NCBI GenBank assembly: GCA_016302215.1
Contig: JAEDNZ010000127.1
Location: 1 to 5,320, forward strand
Length of the DNA: 5,320 nt
Source: Muribaculaceae bacterium
GTDB lineage: Bacteria; Bacteroidota; Bacteroidia; Bacteroidales; Muribaculaceae
Reading direction: 5' to 3'
Shown: positions 1-5,280 of the stretch, in pieces
Layout: each line of letters starts with the position of its first letter
How positions within the stretch are numbered: position 1 is the stretch's first letter
Notes under the pieces: generated by a model
Seen by the model: the letters and a program-made list of their open reading frames with translations, nothing else
What the model was told of the DNA's origin: nothing
Databases searched by the model: none
Translations under genes and position numbers: made by a program

Positions 1-22
1 TTTATGTTTTACAGCAGATTAC

Positions 23-55
23 AAAAAGAGGCTGCGCCTATTTTGACACAGCCTC
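23..55 (-). terminator. Intrinsic terminator, read leftward
   Basis: A perfect 7-bp inverted repeat (GAGGCTG at 28-34, CAGCCTC at 49-55) encloses a 14-base loop. On the minus strand the stem is followed by five T (the A run at 23-27), which is the layout of a rho-independent terminator for leftward transcription. On the plus strand the downstream side (AATATTTT) is a weaker tract, so two-way action is possible but less likely. No minus-strand gene that it would serve can be supported inside the window. Confidence 0.6.
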
Positions 56-158
56 AATATTTTCCACCCACCCCATACTCCTAACTGCTCTCGCTGATAT
101 ACTGCGTAATCAATTGCTAATCGGCGATATAATCATTGCTGTCGAAGGGCAAGGTGGC

Positions 159-277
159 GCCTTTCAGGCTTTGTGCGCGGGGGCTGCTGACCGAGGGCTG
201 CGGCCGCCCCCGGCGGCCTTGCCCCCGGCTAATGCACAGCGAGCCTTCCAGGCTCGCCGTGGTGACGGCTTTCAGCC
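159..277. repeat. Multi-hairpin repeat-like element
   Basis: Five inverted repeats lie within 119 bases. Three are small hairpins of the same design: GCCT-TTC-AGGC (159-169), CGAGCCT-TCC-AGGCTCG (240-256) and GGCT-TTC-AGCC (267-277). Read on the minus strand their loops are GAA, GGA and GAA. Between the first and second lies a two-level structure: an outer 7-bp stem CGGGGGC/GCCCCCG (178-184 with 221-227) encloses GGCCGCC-CCC-GGCGGCC (202-218). The repeated design suggests an interspersed, REP-like DNA element or a structured RNA rather than a gene. I recall similar CCTGAAAGG hairpin clusters in intergenic DNA of gut Bacteroidetes, but I cannot confirm a match here. The strand of any transcript is unknown. 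Confidence 0.5.
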
Positions 278-299
278 TGAAGTTAGCGGCGACTCTTGG

Positions 300-435
300 C
301 GCGCGGCCTGACAACGCGGCGCCGGCGCCGGGTGCGGGCGCGCGGCGGCGGGCGCTGAGCACTCGGAGAACTCGGCTGAGGCGAGCTGAGGACGCAGAGG
401 GGGCGGTAGCGAGCTGAGGGCGCGCTGCGGCGCGG
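300..435. repeat. GC-rich stretch with short repeats
   Basis: This segment contains a perfect 14-bp palindrome (317-330), a direct repeat GCGGGCGC (334-341 and 348-355), a nearly tandem ACTCGG (361-366 and 370-375), a direct repeat of 11 bases GCGAGCTGAGG (381-391 and 409-419) and a 5-bp hairpin CGCGC-TGCG-GCGCG (421-434). It is much richer in G and C than the genes beside it. It may be part of the same element as 159-277 or an eroded neighbour of it. No function can be assigned. Confidence 0.4.
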
Positions 436-499
436 GATTGAATTTGGTGATGGGGTGCTTTTTATATATTATTAAAGGGGGAGTGAACGAAAATTTTTG

Positions 500-507
500 T
501 AACTTTG
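500..507 (+). promoter_or_regulatory. Bacteroidetes -7 promoter box (TAnnTTTG)
   Basis: TAACTTTG matches the -7 consensus TAnnTTTG used by the primary sigma factor of Bacteroidetes. It lies 83 bases before the first gene, directly after an AT-rich stretch. No TTTG box is visible at the usual -33 distance (around 475-481 the sequence is a G run), so the promoter may be weak or depend on another factor. A start of transcription near 512-516 would be expected. It is the only good promoter candidate I see for the six-gene cluster. Confidence 0.55.
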
Positions 508-512
508 CAAGC

Positions 513-590
513 TGCACGGCATAGTATGCCGCAGGAGAGCGACGGCGGGCCGCAAGTGCGCCGTCAAGAACAAAGGATACGATAATAGTT
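513..590 (+). promoter_or_regulatory. Structured 5' leader
   Basis: The predicted untranslated leader carries two perfect hairpins: CGGCAT-AGT-ATGCCG (517-531) and GACGGCG/CGCCGTC (541-547 with 559-565, 11-base loop). An unstructured A-rich stretch follows, with AAAGGA (572-577) 13 bases before the ATG. There is no T run after either stem, so they do not look like attenuators of the simple terminator type. They may stabilise the 5' end of the messenger or control translation. I recognise no known riboswitch. Confidence 0.4.
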
Positions 591-1325
591 ATGTTAAGCA
601 TATTCAGCAAGTCACGCCAGCCGGAGAAGTTGTTTTTTGAGACCGACATTCACTGCCATATATTGCCGGGCATAGATGATGGGTCGCCCGACGTAGCTAC
701 GTCGGTGAGCCTGGTGACGAAGATGAAGGATATGGGACTGCGGCGCATTATAGCGTCGCCTCATGTGACGTATGGCACGTTTGAGAACACGCCTGAGACC
801 GTTGGCGCGGCGAAGGCAGAGCTGATGGGTGCGCTCGATGCAGCGGGCGTAGATGTGGATTTGCAAAATTCGGCAGAGTATCGCATTGATGATTTGCTGA
901 TGAGCCACATAGCTCAGGGTATATTGATGCCACTGCCGGGCAATCATCTGTTGGTAGAGAACTCGTTTATCCAGGAGCCGTGGAATTTGGACCAGTTTTT
1001 GTTTGAGCTTCAGCTCAAGGGTTATGTGCCTATCTTGGCGCACCCTGAGCGCTATGCTTACTATTATAGCAAGAAGGATAGGTATAAGCAGATGCATGAG
1101 GCGGGCATCAACTTTCAGATTAATGTGCTGAGCTTGTCGGGGTGCTATGGCAAAGATGAGAAGCGCATAGCGGAGTGGCTCATCGAGAAGGGATATGTGG
1201 ATTTTGTGGGCACCGACCTTCACCATCAGAGCCATGTTGACTCGATAATGGCTTATCTGAAGAGTAAGGATTACAAGCGTCATCGCGAGGGTCTGGAGAC
1301 CCTTGTGAAGAACGATGAGATATAG
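591..1325 (+). CDS. PHP-domain protein-tyrosine phosphatase, CpsB/YwqE type
   Basis: This 244-residue cytosolic protein has the metal-binding signature of the PHP phosphatases that remove phosphate from tyrosine kinases controlling capsule and exopolysaccharide synthesis. Visible motifs are DIHCHILPGIDDGS (19-32, with H21, H23 and D29/D30), SPH (H58), AEYRIDD (E96), ILAHPERY (H151) and GTDLHH (D209, H211), which together supply the expected multi-metal site. The length is normal for the family and there is no signal peptide. The ATG is the only good start, since the next Met is residue 45. The kinase partner (BY-kinase/Wzc type) and polysaccharide export genes usually found nearby are absent from this window, so the substrate is not shown. 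It is the first gene of the cluster, behind a structured leader. The family call is firm, but the role in capsule control is inferred from characterised relatives. Confidence 0.9.
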   Translation: MLSIFSKSRQPEKLFFETDIHCHILPGIDDGSPDVATSVSLVTKMKDMGLRRIIASPHVTYGTFENTPETVGAAKAELMGALDAAGVDVDLQNSAEYRIDDLLMSHIAQGILMPLPGNHLLVENSFIQEPWNLDQFLFELQLKGYVPILAHPERYAYYYSKKDRYKQMHEAGINFQINVLSLSGCYGKDEKRIAEWLIEKGYVDFVGTDLHHQSHVDSIMAYLKSKDYKRHREGLETLVKNDEI

Positions 1326-1345
1326 TCACCAGGGGCAGCGACACT

Positions 1346-1903
1346 ATGCAACAACGACCGAAGTCAATATATTCACGAGGGGCTCACGACGGGCTTTACA
1401 TGGGATGCTACCTGTCGCTGCTGATGATAGCGATAGGGGCATCGATGGTGGTGCCGTTGTTGTCGCTGGCGGCGATAGCGGGTGTGATAGGTGTGCCGTT
1501 TGTGATATATCGGTTTTTGAAGCGCAGCTACGCAAACGATGGCTATCGTAGCACGTTTGCGGCACTGTGGGTGCACGGCATCTGTATATTTTTCTTCGGC
1601 GGGTTGCTGATGGCGCTGACGGTGTATCTGACGCTGCGATTTGGGGCGCCCGGGTATGTAGCGGAGCAGACCGCTAATGTCATTGCGGCCTACCGCGAGA
1701 TAGGTAGCGCGCAGGCCACTGAGTTTGCCGACCTTCTGCAAGCGGTGCTTGACGCCGGGGCGCTGCCCACTCCGGCCGAGATAGCTGTAGAGCTGGTGTG
1801 GATGGGTGTGTTCAGCGGGTCGCTGCTGTCGATATTGGTGGCGCTGATAGTGCGCAGCCGCCGGAGCGGTCCTCCGCCATATATGGGCGCCGGCGAGGTG
1901 TGA
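1346..1903 (+). CDS. DUF4199 family membrane protein
   Basis: This 185-residue integral membrane protein has four apparent helices: about 17-36, 38-57, 70-97 and 149-169. A polar segment of about 50 residues between helices 3 and 4 (98-148) probably lies outside the cytosol, and a short basic, proline-containing tail follows. Size and layout fit DUF4199, a Bacteroidetes family with no established activity. It starts 20 bases after the phosphatase gene, and a purine-rich AGGGG (1331-1335) lies 10 bases before the ATG. In many Bacteroidales, by my recollection, a DUF4199 gene directly precedes a DPM1-like glycosyltransferase, as here, which suggests the two products work together at the inner membrane. 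M19 is a possible alternative start but would cut into the first helix. No catalytic motif is visible. Confidence 0.8.
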   Translation: MQQRPKSIYSRGAHDGLYMGCYLSLLMIAIGASMVVPLLSLAAIAGVIGVPFVIYRFLKRSYANDGYRSTFAALWVHGICIFFFGGLLMALTVYLTLRFGAPGYVAEQTANVIAAYREIGSAQATEFADLLQAVLDAGALPTPAEIAVELVWMGVFSGSLLSILVALIVRSRRSGPPPYMGAGEV

Positions 1904-2000
1904 GCCGCCACAGCCGGAGGCCGGCATTGCAAAGAATAAGAGAGCATAGAGAAAAATAAGATATAACAACCAATAGACCTGATATATACAAGGAGAAGAT
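1904..2000 (+). other. 97-bp intergenic gap with a GC hairpin
   Basis: This is the longest gap within the cluster. A 5-bp hairpin GCCGG-AGG-CCGGC (1913-1925) lies ten bases after the stop codon but has no T run, so it is not a normal terminator. The rest is A-rich, and no TAnnTTTG box is visible on the plus strand. A cryptic promoter for the glycosyltransferase cannot be excluded. Confidence 0.35.
1991..1996 (+). promoter_or_regulatory. Shine-Dalgarno site of the GT2 gene
   Basis: AGGAGA lies four bases before the ATG at 2001. It is the clearest Shine-Dalgarno sequence in the window. Such sites are uncommon in Bacteroidetes, where A-rich leaders usually suffice, so it supports this start and perhaps efficient translation of the glycosyltransferase. 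Confidence 0.55.
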
Positions 2001-2954
2001 ATGGATATTTCAATAGTGGTGCCGCTATATAATGAGGCAGAGTCGCTGCCGGAGCTTGAGGCGTGGATTGCGCGCGTGATGAGCGAGCACGGCTTCAGCT
2101 ATGAGATAGTGTTTGTCAACGATGGCTCCACCGATAATTCGTGGGAAGTGATCAAGGAGCTACGAGCCAAGAATGGGGCCGTGAAGGGCATCTCGTTCAG
2201 GCGCAATTACGGCAAATCGCCGGCGCTGAACACGGGCTTTGGCGCAGCGCAGGGCGATGTGGTCATCACGATGGATGCCGACTTGCAGGACAGCCCCGAC
2301 GAGATACCGGAGCTGTATCGCATGATTAAGGAGGAAGGCTATGACCTGGTGTCGGGCTACAAGCAAAAGAGGTACGACCCGCTGTCGAAGACGATACCAA
2401 CGAAGCTGTTCAACGCCACGGCACGCAAGGTGACGGGCATCAAAAACCTGCACGACTTCAACTGCGGCCTTAAGGCGTATCGCCACAAGGTGATAGAGCA
2501 CATCGAGGTGTATGGCGACATGCACCGCTATATACCGTATCTGGCCAAGTTAGCGGGCTTCAGCCGCATCGGCGAGAAGGTGGTGCACCATCAGGCACGC
2601 AAGTATGGCAAGACCAAGTTTGGCCTGGACCGCTTTGTCAACGGCTATCTTGACCTGATGACGCTATGGTTCACGGGCAAGTTTGGCGGCAAGCCTATGC
2701 ACTTTTTTGGGTTGCTGGGTAGCTTGATGTTTATCCTCGGCTTTCTCGCAGTGATAGCCGTGGGCGCCATCAAGCTGTACAATATGCATGCCGGCAACCA
2801 CTACATCTTGGTAACGGACTCGCCCTATTTCTATCTGGCGCTGACGCTGATGCTGCTTGGTTCGCAATTTTTCCTGGCGGGCTTTGTGGGCGAGCTTGTG
2901 GCGCGCAACTCGCCGCGGCGCAATGACTACGAAATCGACGAGACACTATCATAA
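2001..2954 (+). CDS. GT2 glycosyltransferase, DPM1/GtrB-like, membrane-anchored
   Basis: This 317-residue enzyme has an N-terminal GT-A domain and two C-terminal membrane helices. Family-2 motifs are clear: VVPLYNE (6-12), VNDGSTD (39-45, nucleotide-sugar binding), FRRNYGKSPAL (66-76), DADLQD (92-97, the DxD metal site and following aspartate) and DFNCGLKAYR (152-161). The helices are about 233-260 and 276-300. This build matches polyprenyl-phosphate sugar transferases (DPM1, GtrB and ArnC types), which move a sugar from UDP- or GDP-sugar to a C55 lipid carrier on the cytosolic face. The sugar cannot be read from sequence. It follows the DUF4199 gene, and the nitroreductase starts 34 bases after it. 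In some Bacteroides I recall dihydroorotase (pyrC) after this pair, which is not the case here. The fold is certain, the lipid acceptor likely. Confidence 0.9.
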   Translation: MDISIVVPLYNEAESLPELEAWIARVMSEHGFSYEIVFVNDGSTDNSWEVIKELRAKNGAVKGISFRRNYGKSPALNTGFGAAQGDVVITMDADLQDSPDEIPELYRMIKEEGYDLVSGYKQKRYDPLSKTIPTKLFNATARKVTGIKNLHDFNCGLKAYRHKVIEHIEVYGDMHRYIPYLAKLAGFSRIGEKVVHHQARKYGKTKFGLDRFVNGYLDLMTLWFTGKFGGKPMHFFGLLGSLMFILGFLAVIAVGAIKLYNMHAGNHYILVTDSPYFYLALTLMLLGSQFFLAGFVGELVARNSPRRNDYEIDETLS

Positions 2955-2988
2955 CACCGCCGCAGAATAATCGGCAACAAAACTATAT

Positions 2989-3537
2989 ATGACAGAGATG
3001 ACAGACTACAACACATACGCACAGTTTAAAGCCTTGGTGTCGGCGCGCTATTCGTGCCGGAGCTATTCGCCGGAGCCTCTTGACCGGGGCATGGTCACCG
3101 CGGTGCTTGAGATGGCCCAGAAAGCGCCGTCGGCGTGCAACCGCCAGCCGTGGCGTTTTTTGGTGGTAGATGACGCGGCGTCACGCGCCAAGATATGCGG
3201 TGCTTACTCGCGCGAGTGGATACAGACGGCGCCGGCATATATCATAGCGTGCGGCGTGCACTCGGAGGCGTGGCATCGCGCATACGATGGCAAGGACCAC
3301 ACCGATGTGGATCTCGCCATCGCGGTGGAGCATATCTGCCTGGCCGCCGCCTCGCTGGGTCTGGGCACCTGCTGGGTGTGCAACTTTGATGCCGCGGCCA
3401 TCACTCGCGACTTCAACCTGCCCGAGGGCATCGAGCCGATAGCCATCATCCCAATAGGCCGGCCGTCGGCTGACAGCCACAGGCCGGAGAAAGTGCGTAA
3501 GCCACTCGATGACATCGTCAAATGGGGAAGCTTCTGA
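2989..3537 (+). CDS. Nitroreductase family FMN protein
   Basis: This 182-residue protein matches short, single-domain nitroreductases that reduce nitro, quinone or similar compounds with NAD(P)H and FMN, usually as homodimers in the cytosol. Visible marks are the FMN-phosphate-binding start RYSCRSY (20-26, with R20, S22 and R24), PSACNRQPW (47-55) and the glycine-rich LGLGTCW (123-129) beside the flavin. The C-terminal GRPS followed by a basic stretch is also typical. The physiological substrate cannot be told. The ATG at 2989 has no Shine-Dalgarno site, and an in-frame ATG at 2998 is an equally possible start, giving a protein three residues shorter. Its last 16 bases overlap the following lipoprotein gene, which suggests coupled translation. 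Confidence 0.9.
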   Translation: MTEMTDYNTYAQFKALVSARYSCRSYSPEPLDRGMVTAVLEMAQKAPSACNRQPWRFLVVDDAASRAKICGAYSREWIQTAPAYIIACGVHSEAWHRAYDGKDHTDVDLAIAVEHICLAAASLGLGTCWVCNFDAAAITRDFNLPEGIEPIAIIPIGRPSADSHRPEKVRKPLDDIVKWGSF

Positions 3538-4106
3538 GACAAGTAGCCATACTCGCCGGCCTGATTGGGGCGGTGCTGACGAGCTGCAACAGCAGCGGCT
3601 GTCTGGACAATCGCAGCGCCATACCGCTGGCCGAGTTTTATAACTCGGAGACGGGGCAAAGCCTGACCCTTGACTCGCTGGAGATACGAGGCTTGGGCGC
3701 GCCGAGCGACTCGGTGCTCGTGGGCGCCGGCACAGCGGTGTCGCAGGCCTACCTGCCTATGCGGTCGTCGCATGAGCTGATACAGTGGTGCTTTGCCTAT
3801 CGGCGTCACGACCTCGACGATGCTGCCAACAACGACACCCTCAGCATCAGGTATGCCTCACTACCCTATTTCGCCTCAAACGAGTGTGGCGTGATATATC
3901 AGTATCACATCAGCGAGCTGACGCATACGTCGCACTACGTTGACTCCGTGGCGATAGCCGACTCGGTGGTGACCAACATTGACAAAGAGTATCTGAAAAT
4001 CTATTTCAAGCCTCTGCCTGAGGTGGAAAATGGAGGCGGCGATGACGCCGGCGACGAAGAGATAATAATCACCTCACGGGGGCATAACGCGCCCGGCAAT
4101 CGATGA
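3522..4106 (+). CDS. DUF6452-like lipoprotein
   Basis: This 194-residue predicted lipoprotein has a basic N-terminus, a hydrophobic stretch (8-19) and a lipobox LTSC, so Cys22 would be lipidated and become the mature N-terminus. The residues after Cys22 are not the acidic run linked to surface export in Bacteroidetes, which favours a periplasm-facing position (inference). The mature part is rich in alternating polar and hydrophobic stretches, suggesting a beta fold, with IPLAEFYNSETG (34-45), YFASNECG (about 111-118) and a late IYFKPLP. I associate this pattern, and its place directly before a DUF6048-type gene, with DUF6452, a family of unknown function. The tail after residue 165 is low-complexity and acidic and includes GGDDAG (172-177). 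The start lies inside the nitroreductase gene, and the stop overlaps the next start. Confidence 0.75.
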   Translation: MGKLLRQVAILAGLIGAVLTSCNSSGCLDNRSAIPLAEFYNSETGQSLTLDSLEIRGLGAPSDSVLVGAGTAVSQAYLPMRSSHELIQWCFAYRRHDLDDAANNDTLSIRYASLPYFASNECGVIYQYHISELTHTSHYVDSVAIADSVVTNIDKEYLKIYFKPLPEVENGGGDDAGDEEIIITSRGHNAPGNR

Positions 4107-5116
4107 CTATGGCGCGCACCGGGCATAACATACTCCTAATACTCCTGCTGATAGCCATAGGGTGGACAGCAGTGGCGCAAACGCCGACGGCGCCGCAGCG
4201 GCGCCGCATCACACCTGTCAACAACGCCTCGACAGCCACGCAGCCCATCAATGAGAATAAGAATGACACCGTGAGGCTTAACGAGCAGCGGCGCGCCCAC
4301 TCCACACAGTTTGTCAACGACAAGGGCGAGGTGATATTCATCGACACCATCACGGGCAAGCAGTGGCGTGACTCCACAGAGATAAAGAAGCCTAATGCCC
4401 GCATGAAGCACCCGCTGCTGGAGTCAGTGTCAGTGGGCGTAAATATCTGGGATCCCATAATGCGATCCTTCGGCCAGAAATACGGCATCATAGACTTTTG
4501 TGCGGAGCTGAGCCTCCACAACCGCTACAAGCCAATATTTGAAGTGGGACTGGGCACCGCGTCAAACACGCCCGACGGCGCCAATTTCACCTACAAATCG
4601 CCCACGAGCATCTATTTCAGGATAGGTGCCAACTATAACTTTCTGTTTAACTCCACCACCGACTATCAGTTTTACGGGGGCTTGCGCTATGGCTTTGCAC
4701 CGTTTAAGTTCTCGCTCAGCGATGTTAGCATGAGCTATCCCTATTGGGGCGAAGAGACCACCTTTGACGTGCCGGCGCAGAGCGTCACCGCGGGGTGGCT
4801 TGAGATATGCCTCGGTCTGAAGATAAAGCTGTTCGGGCCCATCTCGGCGGGGTGGACATTTAAGTATCGGCAGGTGCTGCACCAGACCAAGACGCCGATA
4901 GGCGAGGCGTGGTATATCCCGGGCTATGGCGCCAAAGGGAGCGCCATCAGCGGCGCCTTCACCATCTACTACACGTTGCCGCTGCATAAGCGCAAGGCCC
5001 TGCCTATCGACGACGGCAACGGCGAGGCCGGGACGGCCTCAGCGGGCGGCGATGACGCCGGCGGCGGCGCCAAGGACTTCAAGATACCATCAGTGAGCGG
5101 AGCGGCAAGCCGATAA
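4103..5116 (+). CDS. DUF6048-like outer-membrane protein
   Basis: This 337-residue protein has a signal peptide with a hydrophobic core at 9-21 and likely cleavage after AVA (23-25), leaving Gln26 first. A polar, probably disordered linker (27-100) follows. Residues about 105-300 show many short amphipathic strands with aromatic edges (for example WDPIMRSFGQKYG at 116-128 and SLHNRY at 137-142), as in an outer-membrane beta-barrel. This fits DUF6048, a Bacteroidetes family without known function. It ends in a Gly/Ala/Asp-rich tail (about 301-337) instead of the aromatic residue that usually closes a barrel. The ATG at 4103 overlaps the preceding stop as ATGA; an alternative ATG lies at 4109. 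Coupling to the lipoprotein suggests a two-part envelope complex. The secretion call is firm, the barrel likely and the role unknown. Confidence 0.78.
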   Translation: MTMARTGHNILLILLLIAIGWTAVAQTPTAPQRRRITPVNNASTATQPINENKNDTVRLNEQRRAHSTQFVNDKGEVIFIDTITGKQWRDSTEIKKPNARMKHPLLESVSVGVNIWDPIMRSFGQKYGIIDFCAELSLHNRYKPIFEVGLGTASNTPDGANFTYKSPTSIYFRIGANYNFLFNSTTDYQFYGGLRYGFAPFKFSLSDVSMSYPYWGEETTFDVPAQSVTAGWLEICLGLKIKLFGPISAGWTFKYRQVLHQTKTPIGEAWYIPGYGAKGSAISGAFTIYYTLPLHKRKALPIDDGNGEAGTASAGGDDAGGGAKDFKIPSVSGAASR

Positions 5117-5144
5117 GGCGCCATCAGCCTCACGGCTGCCGCTC
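5100..5144 (+). other. Hairpin spanning the last stop codon
   Basis: A long stem can form around the TAA at 5114-5116. Bases 5100-5106 pair with 5138-5144, and AGCCG (5108-5112) pairs with CGGCT (5133-5137), giving 12 bp with one bulged A (5107). A small inner stem AGGC/GCCT (5116-5119 with 5127-5130) is also possible. There is no T run after it, so it is not a standard terminator. It could protect the 3' end of the messenger or slow termination of translation. Confidence 0.4.
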
Positions 5145-5156
5145 ATCCTCCTGCCG

Positions 5157-5192
5157 TCTGACTTGTCGGACTTGTCTGACTTGTCTGACAAG
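5157..5192. repeat. 9-bp tandem repeat (TCTGACTTG)
   Basis: Four head-to-tail units of nine bases are seen: TCTGACTTG, TCGGACTTG, TCTGACTTG and TCTGACAAG. The last unit is changed so that it forms an inverted repeat CTTGTC-T-GACAAG (5180-5192) with its neighbour. The array lies in the 3' untranslated region of the cluster, 40 bases after the last stop. I recall similar GACTTGTC/GACAAGTC arrays between genes in gut Bacteroidales, which I cannot confirm here. The unit could vary in copy number by slippage. Confidence 0.65.
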
Positions 5193-5198
5193 CGTTAT

Positions 5199-5229
5199 GC
5201 GCTGATATAAAGATAGTTATCAGGTGCGC
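5199..5229. repeat. Imperfect inverted repeat
   Basis: CTGATA (5202-5207) and TATCAG (5218-5223) form a perfect 6-bp inverted repeat with a 10-base A-rich spacer. GCG (5199-5201) can continue the pairing with CGC (5227-5229) across a three-base bulge. As DNA this could be a protein-binding site, and as RNA a hairpin in the 3' untranslated region. No gene start follows within the window. Confidence 0.3.
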
Positions 5230-5280
5230 TTCAAGAGGCGCCGGTGACTTCAGGCTGACGGGTGGGAGATGGGCGAACAC

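Larger units (their letters stand above)
56..499. other. Non-coding, GC-rich intergenic region
   Basis: This stretch of about 440 bases holds no gene I can support. Open frames of 65-125 codons exist on both strands, but their translations are low-complexity and rich in Ala, Arg, Pro and Gly, with no recognisable domain, and they run through dense inverted repeats. The left part is ordinary sequence, about 174-435 is extremely GC-rich, and about 436-499 is AT-rich, as expected just upstream of a promoter. The repeat elements inside it are listed separately. A short fossil gene on the minus strand cannot be excluded. Confidence 0.7.

Noticed and set aside
159..277. Possible known structured RNA such as RNase P, tmRNA or SRP RNA
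   Set aside because: The conserved core sequences of these RNAs were not seen. The hairpins fit a repeat element better.
117..362. Minus-strand open frame of 81 codons in the upstream region
   Set aside because: It is low-complexity, rich in Arg, Ala and Pro, and its frame passes through several perfect hairpins. No domain or ribosome-binding site is visible, so the repeat element explains it better.
114..417. Plus-strand open frames of 65 and 93 codons
   Set aside because: Their compositions follow the GC-rich repeats in different frames, and neither shows a motif or a plausible start region.
272..649. Minus-strand open frame of 125 codons overlapping the promoter and first gene
   Set aside because: It runs antisense through the leader and the start of the phosphatase gene. 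The high GC content keeps the frame open, and the product has no recognisable features.
612..1283. Long minus-strand open frame opposite the phosphatase gene
   Set aside because: It is a shadow of a gene whose plus-strand frame has clear catalytic motifs.
1913..1925. Terminator after the DUF4199 gene
   Set aside because: The stem has only 5 bp and no T run follows, so read-through to the glycosyltransferase is expected.
1373..2013. Minus-strand open frames opposite the DUF4199 gene
   Set aside because: They are rich in His, Arg and Gln, typical of antisense reading of hydrophobic coding sequence, and the plus-strand frame has sound membrane helices.
3204..3809. Minus-strand open frame of 201 codons across the nitroreductase and lipoprotein genes
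   Set aside because: Both plus-strand genes have clear family or signal features, and the antisense product has none.
5157..5192. CRISPR array
   Set aside because: The units are only nine bases long and lie directly head to tail without spacers.
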